A program made the position numbers and the translations under genes. A stretch of 64,000 nucleotides of DNA from Liolophura sinensis (taxonomy: Eukaryota; Mollusca; Polyplacophora; Chitonida; Chitonidae), in NCBI RefSeq assembly GCF_032854445.1, contig NC_088307.1:10924017-10988016 (forward strand). Reading direction: 5' to 3'. Below, one piece after another: positions 49,601 to 60,000 of the stretch; the stretch's first letter is position 1, and the number at the start of each line of letters is the position of its first letter. The notes beneath the pieces are model-generated. The model had not been told where the DNA came from. It did no database searches and saw only the letters and a program-made list of their open reading frames with translations.

Positions 49601-52600
49601 CAGTATGGTGGAAGAAAACTGGGCATAACCCAATCTTTTGTGCAATAAAACTGCAAATATTAAAGACGTATGACATGTATTTATAAAAACACACGCATTA
49701 ATGTTCAAACGCCTTGCTGTTTTTATTTGAACCCTGACGTCCTGATCCACAAATGTGTTACAAGTATACAACTAGACACGCATTCGTTTTTGCTAAACCA
49801 TAGGGTGTCAAATCATTTCCAGCTTTTTTCTCCAAATCATTGGTGTTTTCTGGAAACATGTGACATGTCTGCTAGAGTGGCCAAATAGTAGTTTTTTATT
49901 TTAGCATGTATATGTCAATTAGTTCCATCTGTGAACCATTGGCTTTTCATGGTCAGCTTGGGGTAGGCCTATATATACATTAGTCAACTGTGACGTAATT
50001 ACAAATTATCCATGACGTCACTTGTTAATCGTACCACGGATACGAGCGGTTTAGTCTTCCTGGTTGCTGAAATCATCAACTTTACTGATCGTGAAAAAAT
50101 GCTTAATGCTCAAAGCCTTGTTTAAAATCATAAAATCTAAACAAAAAGTAAAACGTTACTTCAGGAAGTGACATACAGCGTTTTTTTATATAACCAGACA
50201 GAAGTCAACATTCTTTTTTGAATCCGAAGTGCACTCGATCAGTCTATGCACATGTTGACAATCAGCCGATCAGTGCCCTGTCACATACATGTGTAAGAAT
50301 CATTCTTGGATACCGTGTTAAACAATCTATAATGAAATAAATAAATTTGATCGTGTATTTATTTGATTTATTTCATTGGTGTTTTACGCCGTACTCAAGA
50401 CCATTTCTCTAATTCTACGGAAGTCAGCATTATGATGGAATGAAACCCGTAGAGTGCGAGGAATCCTATGACCATCGGCAGGCTGCTTTCAGACCTTCTC
50501 ACATAACGACCAGAGAAGAAGCCAGCTAGCATCAGTTGGACTTCCAGCGAGATTGGCGAGAGGCTCCTGGATCATTGAAAATGAAACGGCGGCGACATTC
50601 GGTTGTACATAGTATAAAAGAAACTTACACGCCTCAGTGCCCACTTCTGGCCACTAGTGTTCGTCAAATTAAGCCTGACTTTACATACGGGACCAAGGTC
50701 CTTGGCGTCCTTTGATGTCAGATAGTAAATATCCGTCCTGTAAGGGAGGGGGAAAATTAGGAATTGCTTATTACAGGCTTAATTATTTGTTTGAATGATC
50801 ATTAACGATGATGTTTTCACCTATACTGCGAATTTAGATTTTATGACTGGAAGAAACCGATATGCACTAACACTGACACATTTTAGCACTCAACATTGGG
50901 TGGGAAGCAACTGATCCCGAACGAACTTCATTTATTATATAGCTACAAATGTGGTCCAATGAGATCAGTTTAATCGTGCCACGTGACCATCCTGTTGGCG
51001 TGATATCAGTCAAGATCACGCGCCTTTCTAAGTGATCCAACGGTACGGAGACAAGGCTCATGTATAGATGGGCGTAGTGATTTCCCCCCAAAATTTGAGA
51101 ATAATTGTTGATAGAGGAGTATCAGATATTTAATAAGTATTTTCAGAATCATCGAGTCTAAATCTGTGTCAGTGGTATAAAAGTCAAGCACCAACCAGTA
51201 TCTAAAAAAAATCAAAAAGATCCAAAATAAAGTAGAACTATCTACTTACATTATAGCTAATGAATATTAAGTTATTCAACATGGTGTTGCCCACAAAAGG
51301 AGTAATCTTGTGGCATGGCAAATCTTGACATTTCCGTAGAGCTGAAGACATAGCGGGTCTCCGCTCTTCGTGTGGCATATGAGAAAAAAGATGTTACAGA
51401 CTGGGAATGACAGAACTCTCGTATATTAGCCTATGCTTATGCTTATAAGAAAATGAGTCATCCCGCGTAGAGAACACAGTGAGGAACTCGCGGTAGCTAT
51501 TGTTGAATCAATCTGTTATTGCAAGATCAAGTGGTAAGTGTGCTCTTAACAACCCACTACACTAAACCCACCCATCCCCACCCCTGTTCCAAAATATATA
51601 TATTTTCTTTATTTTATTGGTGTTTTATGCCGTTCTCTTTTACGACGGCGGCTAGCATTATGATAGGTGGAAACCGGGCAGAGCCCGAGGGGGGGGGGGG
51701 AATTCACGACCATCCGCAGGTTGCTGGATGACGTTCCCACGTACAGTCGGAGAGAAAGCTCACAGCGACCGCATTGGTGAGAGGCTCCAGGGTCATTACG
51801 CTGCACTAGCGCACATTCCGAATTATAAATATATCTAATCTGTTATGGTTCGAACGTCTGTAAATAGCGCCAGTAGCACCAGTATGGTACTTTCGCCCTC
51901 GCATGCGGTTGCTTATATAGGCTACAGCGGACGTAATCCTTTCAGATCAGATGATCCAGCCTCGATTTCAATGTCGCTGTTGTAAAAAGCATGGCGCCCA
52001 AGTCGACACAGACCCCCGTTACAACTTCCGTTTTTCGGTTTACCATTCAGAGCTTTTTTACCCTGAAAAAAAGACACATGTCCAAGATGGGGGTACCCCA
52101 ACTTGAATTCATCCAACTCCAAAGTTTCTGCATGTATCAAGCCCTAATTTTGCCTGTGAGGTTCAGAAGTGTCAGGAATTATGTGGTGCAAAAATTATTG
52201 ATTTTGAAAAAAGTTGGCTGGTGTGATGGACACAGACCCCCATTTGAACTTCCGTTTTTCGGTAGGGCCGATTGTAGCTCTGTTTATTTTAGGGTATAAA
52301 ATCTTTTTCTGCTCCCAGGCGTCCATTTTTTGTGCACAGGTGCATGCCTGGTATTAAAATGCTGGAAACTGTCTAAACTTTGAGGAGGTATGAGCTTTAT
52401 TGATGAAAGTTTGAAATTCTGGGTGAGAGGACACAAGGTATGAGGTAGTGGTGAGGCTGCGAGTGACGTCCTCTTGGCGTTGCTAGGCACGCCTCCCAGC
52501 TGCCGTCATGGAAAGGTCCAGATTTTGACGGTCAACCTATGTCAAGATTTTTATGGGCTTCTTTCTCACAGGCTGGGCCAGGTATGCACCAAAGCTTATT

Positions 52601-53932
52601 GGCCACGGAATATTTGGGACTGAGCTACAGCGCTAGACGTTAACATTGTCGCTTATGGAAAATTATTGGGGGGTCCGAGGCCAAGTATATTAGAGATGTA
52701 ATCTCAACGAGGAAATAGGTACATTCCTATTTTAGAATGAGTGTGATATTGGATCCTGGAGAGCCCCTACTTTTTCATATTCGATGGTACCAAAGGGAGG
52801 TAACTTTATATCCCAAACGCGTTCAGGACGCTGCTGTGTATATACATGTAATTTGCTCTCCCGTTTCTGTAAACACTGACGAGGAAGTTGTGACGGAGGA
52901 GTAAAATCCGTTACTTGTTGATTTCAAAATTCCATAAAATTTTAGAACGAAGACAGAAAGCGACACGAGAATATTCAACTACTAACACCAACCTGCAGAT
53001 GGTCGAGGGTTTTCCCGGGGCTCTTCCCGGTTTCCTACCACAATCCCAGCCCCTGTTGTATGAGTGAAATATTCCTCAGTAAGGCTTGAGAACTTCCAGT
53101 CAAATAAACAAATAATTAATGAATAAAAAAATCACCATGCATGAGCAGGACTGAACACGTGCCTCGTAGCTAGCAGTCACGAGCTTAATTCAGTTCAGCA
53201 ACTGCTTTACACGACTTTGGACTTACAGAACTTTTAAGAAAGGATTTACAGTGGGAGGAAACTGAACAGAGCTCAGTGGAAACAATTCCAGCGCAATGCG
53301 AAATTTCGACATCATCGTATCGTCCCTTTAAGCCGCCTTCACTTCACCACACGGTGGGACAAATCAGAGAATTCTAAAATGGGTGGGGATATGCAATAAT
53401 GTACATTATCCAGAAAACCAGATTTTGATTTACTTTGCACATCTCCTAAAAAAAAAGAACTCAGGTAATAAAAATCATCGATCATGAGAAAAATTCATAT
53501 GAAATAAAGTATATTCACCCTCATGATTTTATTTATATGTGAATATTTCACCAATACGACGGCATCCAGCATTATCGTGAGAAAAAGCAGTCAGAGCGCA
53601 AGGGAAACCCATGACCATTTGCAAATTGCTGGCAAATATTCTCCCGTACGGCAGGAGAGAAAGCCAGTATGAGCTGAACTTGAACTGACAACGACCGCAT
53701 TGATGAGAGGGTCATTGCCCCGCGCTGGCCCGTTAACAACCTGTTAACGCAGTCTCCTATTCAGGCACGTTAAACACCCCAAACTGACCTCTCCACGATG
53801 TTGTGAGTTAGGTGCGGGATTTGTTTTTCAAGCAAAATCAATATGTATACATAGCGTTATTTGGGAGGAACTAATGAAAATAACTTTCGATGACAAAAAC
53901 GGGTGGGCGTGCGTGCGTGCGTGTGTGCGTGC

Positions 53933-54001
<69 letters not shown>

Positions 54002-54013
54002 CGTGCGTGTGTG

Positions 54014-54068
<55 letters not shown>

Positions 54069-57000
54069 GTCTGTATGTATGTAATTATGTATTTCAGCCT
54101 GATTTAGACGAGGGGTCATTAGATTTGTGTACATCCATGTTTACTGTGTCTTCTTGTGGTAAGGCAAGACCATGCCGCCACTGAAGAATCATGCCAAAGA
54201 AACCAGACATGACACTTCAACCCGTTACATTATAGTTACAACGAGGCAACTAGTCATGTTTCCTTGCTCCAACATCTCAGTGCTGATTGCCAAGCGAGTG
54301 CCAAACAAGGTACTGCACTACACTGCCAAGTTTACGTAAGCAATGCTTGTTGGGTTTCGGTGAGAAGCGGTCGACCATCAAGTGGCGGTTTGCGGAATCT
54401 ATAAAGGCTCTTATGACCACTGACTTCCACCAATGTGTTGTGCGTATATATATGCGTCGCATGTGGGAATGTTCCTCACCAACTTGCCAAAGGTCCCTGG
54501 TTTTCCTAGATACTCCGGTTTCAAGCACCCATAATACTGAACGTCATAGTAAATGTAAATAATTCTTGAGTATATGATGTTAAAAAAAAATAAATAAAAA
54601 AATGAACAGACAGATAAATAAATAAATAAATAAATACATGTTTTTACCTGTCATACTAGTGGTAAAGTAACGCCAAGGCATGTCGAATTTGGCTATACTT
54701 ACTTGTTTGTATCTAATCTTCCTCCTTTTCCGGAGATCTTCGTCTCTGACTTTGCACCAGTTTTGTTGAACAATGAAACAGTCACATCAGAGTCTGTACC
54801 AGCCAACCTGGTTCCACATGTCTCAAGTGTCAGTTGGTAAACTGAAATCAAATGAATATTTTGTTTAATTCTATATTTTTGAAAGAGAATTTCTGACGAT
54901 CTATAATTGAACAATACGATTGCCTCTATCTGTACATGGCAAGGAAAACATCGGATCCTATGCAATCTGTGTATAACTGTATAAACGACATCATTTTTCT
55001 CAGTATATTCGGGACAAATATATAAACAAAATTAAAACAGAAATATAGAAACGTTTAGACATTGTTAAAATAATTTCGCGGAAACCTGGATTTGCTAAAC
55101 TTTTTCACCAGATACCATGGACATGGTGTGGACAAATATAGGACTACATGTAGGTCAACAATTTTCCTTGTGTGGGAACACTGCCTTGAACTTCCAAAGT
55201 AATAAGCAAAAGTGCACGAGTTACAACAAATTGATGAATGGCTTTTGATGTTGTTCAGCAGATGATAAATTATATCAATTTTCTCTCCGCCACTTTCCCT
55301 CTCCCCCAGACCCCTCAATTATCCCCCATCGGCTGAAGCAGTGGCTATCACACGGTACGAAACGGTTATCGCCGTTCAACTACAGTTTTAATGACAATCA
55401 GCATGCTTCCCTTGACAGAATGCGTTTTGTTCTAATTTCTACTTCCACACCACCATTATCCTAAATCTTTTCTCCCTATGATATTACTCTCTTGAAACGA
55501 ACATAAATTTTCAACATTTTCTTAGTGTCAAAATGAGAAATTATGAGGGCCAACGCTTATAAATGTTAAAGGCGATTAATGATTGATTGCGAGTTGTAAC
55601 ATAACCATATGAGATTGCAAGGTTTTTTTCACATCCTTCACATTACACGTGTTAAGTCTTAATTTTAACTATGGTAGTGTTAGATTGCAATATTACACTT
55701 TACAGGGTGCTTTCCCTCCTCCACCATAGCCAAAATATTGTACAGGTTTGAAAGGGGTACAGCTGATGTAATGCGAAACATAGTGCCAAATTTCCGATAA
55801 ATCATGATTTCGCCTTACATGAATTTTACGCATCTTGTATATAGTCCCCCGGAGATTCCCCTAATAATACACTCTTGAACCAGTCATGCCTCAGTACGCT
55901 AAAAAATAATTTTCGACATATTCCTTAATATACTCTTCGTTTCTAAGCATCGTTTCATGTAACCTTCGACCTTATAACATCAACATACGCCTGCGGCTTT
56001 AGCTTCATATCTCTAAGTCGCACTGTATTTCCCCTTGACTAACTTGTAATTATGACGTCATACAATAGATACTCGAAATGGAGAAACATACCAGTAGAGA
56101 CTCAGCCTCGTACTAGGTGTAATCATGATAAAGAGATTGAAGCTAGCCATCTCAACGCTGGGCCATATTGGCGCAAAGTTGTTTCGATAGCTGTCACCGT
56201 TGAGGTCAGCACAACAGGCTACTTAATTTCCGGACTGACCGATGGGACCTTAAGAAAATTGTACTTTGAAGCCTTGTTTACGCCCCAGCAAAATAGCTGA
56301 CAAACTTCTCTGTAGTTTTATATGTTAGGCCACATAATATACTATATATTAAAACTTAAGAACCAATGTATCCTTCAAACATTAGGCCTACAATCAGATC
56401 AAGGCTTCCAGATTCATATTTCGAATGAGTAAAAACTGTGCGGGAGGTGTACTGTTAGAGGAATTGTTTCCCGGTACTCATTGATGGCGTAGTATTTTAA
56501 TTTAATGATATAGTTCAATGTTTGTCTGCCTCTTACTGATTGTAGCTTTCCTCAACAATTACATACGTAATTATATTTAAGTACGTTTACATGCAGTTCG
56601 CAGCTGTACGTTAAATATAGAACCAGTAGATACATGAATGCACCGCTATAATGCTGCACACAGGGATCACTGGTCAGAACTAGTTGTACATAGGCGAGAC
56701 ACACATACAGATAGTATATAAAACACATTTGTGTTAGCAAGCCTAGTTCAAGCACAAATACACAGATATACAACAAACAGATACGCTAGCAAACGCCAAA
56801 ATATACAGATACTACTACACTCAAAAAATTAATCCGTTAAATTTCAAAGAAAGTCTGTTATCGCAATGACGCAAGAATGTGTTCTGTTAATGCAGCAGAT
56901 CATTCCGTTAAATGTAACACACATATTCTATTAGTTCAGCATAACCATTCTATTAGACTGGGAGGACATTATGTTGAATGTTACACAATATTGTGCTATA

Positions 57001-60000
57001 ATAGCAGATACATTCTGCCATCAATCAGACAACACACTACTAGTCAAATTAAACAGATTGTATTTTTTAGTGCAGTGTGCACATCACAGTAACGTTGGCA
57101 AGAACCTTTCATGTGCAAATAGCTAATATGCACCATTTAGTTACGTTGCTCACCGTCTGTCATAGTTACATAAAAACACAGATATCATAGAACACACAGT
57201 AATTTCGAACAAAAGTGTGCGGATAGTGTGGAATACATTATAGTGAATATAAACGAAATGATAAAATAAACTGTAAAACTAGTGCACTATTTTCATTTAT
57301 ACTTTTAGAATTTGTGATGCCTCCTAGTAAAGATCATTTGAGGTGGGATAATATATGGTGGTCATTTTGGACCACCTTTAAATGGAGTTTATGAAGGTCA
57401 CATATCACTTTCTTTATAAGAATTTTCTTGTTTGTCTATATAACATTTAAATATAATTGCCTTCTATAAACTCATCTTCGATTCATTCCTTTGGTACTGT
57501 TCTAAAAGCATTTTATGAATTCTAGTCGCTGAAAATTATACGAAAGGCTTTGAAAATTATGATCTCGAAACCTCACTTCACAAAATAATTGCTTCTTAGG
57601 ATTTCTTGATAAAAATAAAAATGTAAAAAATGATATGAAGCATTTCTGAACACAGTTCTCTGTTGCCTTTCATTCTGAGACTTTATATACACTTGAAATT
57701 GCAAAGGCACCTAAATATAAAGATTTGCATATTGTAGGCAATACCAGAATTATAGCAAATCCTTTGAAAGCACGTATGCATCGAAGATAATATGCAACTC
57801 TCAGTTCGATAGCTGAGTAAAATATATACACATATATACACACATTCTACAGAGCAAAGTAACGCATAAAAAAAAACAGAAGTCTCTCACCAATGCTATT
57901 GGTGTGGGTTCAAATCCAGTTCATGCTGGCTTCCTCTCCGGCCGTACGCAGGAATGTCTTACAGCAACCTGCGGATGGTCGTGGGTTTCCCCAGGTTCTC
58001 TGCCCTGTTTCTTCCGGGCTGCCGTCGTATATGTGAAATATTCTTGAGTACGGCGCGAAACACCAGTCAAACAGGTCTTAAAGAGAAAAGAGTGAGCCAG
58101 TGAATGCTTGGAGTTCAACGTCGCACTAAACAATTTTTCAGTCATATGACGATGAAGGAATATTTGGAGTGCATGTAATGTGCCTTCTTGTTGCAGGACG
58201 GATTTCTACCGCTCTTCTACATAGTGCTGCTTCACTGAGACGGCTTACCAAAACAAGTAGGCCAACCCACCCGAACCATTGTACTGATACGGGTGAACCA
58301 GTCGTTATATAACAGTCTATTATATATCCCGTTCATGCTGAGCGCTAAGCGAGGAAGTTACAACTTATTCTTTTTAGGTCTTAAGTGTAATTCAACCCAT
58401 TATTTTTTTTTTTTTGGATTGGTGTTTTACGGTACGCCGTACTCAAGAATATTTCACTTGTACGACGGCGGCCAGCATTATGGTGGGTGGAAACCGGGCA
58501 GAACCCGGGGGAAACCCACGACCATCCGCAGGTAGCTGACAGACCTTCCCACATACGGCCGGAGAGAAAGCCAGCATTAGCTGGACTTGAACTCACAGCG
58601 ACCGCATTGGTGAGAGACTCCTGGGTCATTACGCTGCGCTAGCGCGCTAACCAACTGAGCCACGGAGGCCCCTCCGACCCATTATTGACACTGGATCCAC
58701 CGCCCCCGAACAGACGTTTTACCAACTGTTCTATCGGGACCTGTTAAAGAGGAAAGATAACAACAGACCAGACGCGTATATGCATCGATAAAGCATCTCA
58801 CATGAAACTTAAAAAGCATAACTTTGCATATTTGTGATGTTATACAACCGATATGCAGCGGTTCAAAGTGAACAAAAGCGCGCAAATTGAGGTAATCCAA
58901 GCATCATCAAAACGCAGCTGTTTCCGGTTACCTCATCCGATCCCTGCTTTGCTTTATAGTGTACACGGGAACGTTCATATTCATTACTATTTACGCAGTA
59001 CACATATCAATTTAACCTCAAAAATACATATCCAACATCTAACTGGTCATACCGCCACATGCAACTTCCATTTCTGTCTTCTACATATGAAAATGTCAGC
59101 CTAGAATGAACGTAACGTTTTTGCTCTGGTTGCTGGTAGTGAGGTCATAACATTTCGTTACTTTGATAACCACCAGCAGGGTAGGAGGTTACACTGAGCA
59201 AACAGCTTTGGGTTGTATCGAACACAGACATGAACATGCAGAGTTTTATAATGCCTCGTCAGTCTAAAATGTCTGTGTAACAGTATTATCCATTAAGTGC
59301 TCCTTCATCTTTCAGTCCAATACTGAACAGAACTTGGACCAATAGCCCGAATTGCGCATTTGTTACTGTTATCACATGTACTTTGGGTGCGACGGACGCG
59401 ACATCGTGTTTCCGGTTGCTCTAACATGGCGCATCTCTAGGCAGCGTGAGAGTTCCTGGTTAAAAATTTACCTTCAGAGGTACCAAGCACGTCATCAAAA
59501 TGTCTGGCAGTTTACGTTTGTTTAAATCCCTCTTCCTAAATAGCTCAGGTTAAATTATTTGTTGTCTTTTCTAAAAATAAAATCTTAGGCAAATAATTAT
59601 TTATTTATTTATTTGATTGGTGTTTTACGCCGTACTCAAACATATTTCACTTATACGACGGCGGCCAGCATTATGGTTGGAGGAAAGCGGGCAGAGCCCG
59701 GGGGAAACCCACGACCATCTGCAGGTTGGTGACAGACCTTCCCACATACGGCCCGAGAGGAAGCAAGCATGAGCTGGACTTGAACTCACAGCGACCGCAT
59801 TGGTGAGAGGCTCCTGGGTCATTACGCTGCTCTGGTGCACTATCCGACTGAGCCACGGAGGCCTCGGGCAAACAATTACACAGCCCAGATAGCATACAAC
59901 TCGGTTATACTGGCAGGCGTTCCGCACACTAAAAATTGCCAGAGTATGTCAGATAGAGTTCCGTTAGAGGGTACCTATTCTACACAACCATACAAATGAT

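Larger units (their letters stand above)
50738..54702 (-). other. PLAT/TSP1 gene, intron 2
   Basis: Holds three SINE-A copies, a 222-bp-spaced direct repeat, R4 copy 2, the GT microsatellite and a repeat at 54.2-54.6 kb. A strong acceptor (gatctttttgattttttttag) at about 51.2 kb is followed by [16 protein letters not shown], but no phase-matching donor was found. Confidence 0.6.

Noticed and set aside
51006-51215. Strong minus acceptor followed by [16 protein letters not shown]
   Set aside because: No donor ends the frame well, and the exons on both sides (PLAT halves) already join in phase without it.
53871-54184. Frames of Cys/Val and His/Thr repeats
   Set aside because: Translation of a GT microsatellite.
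56090-56230. Possible minus exon ([20 protein letters not shown]) with donor gtatgt
   Set aside because: The end phase does not match the PLAT exon, and exon 1 at 61.7 kb matches it exactly.
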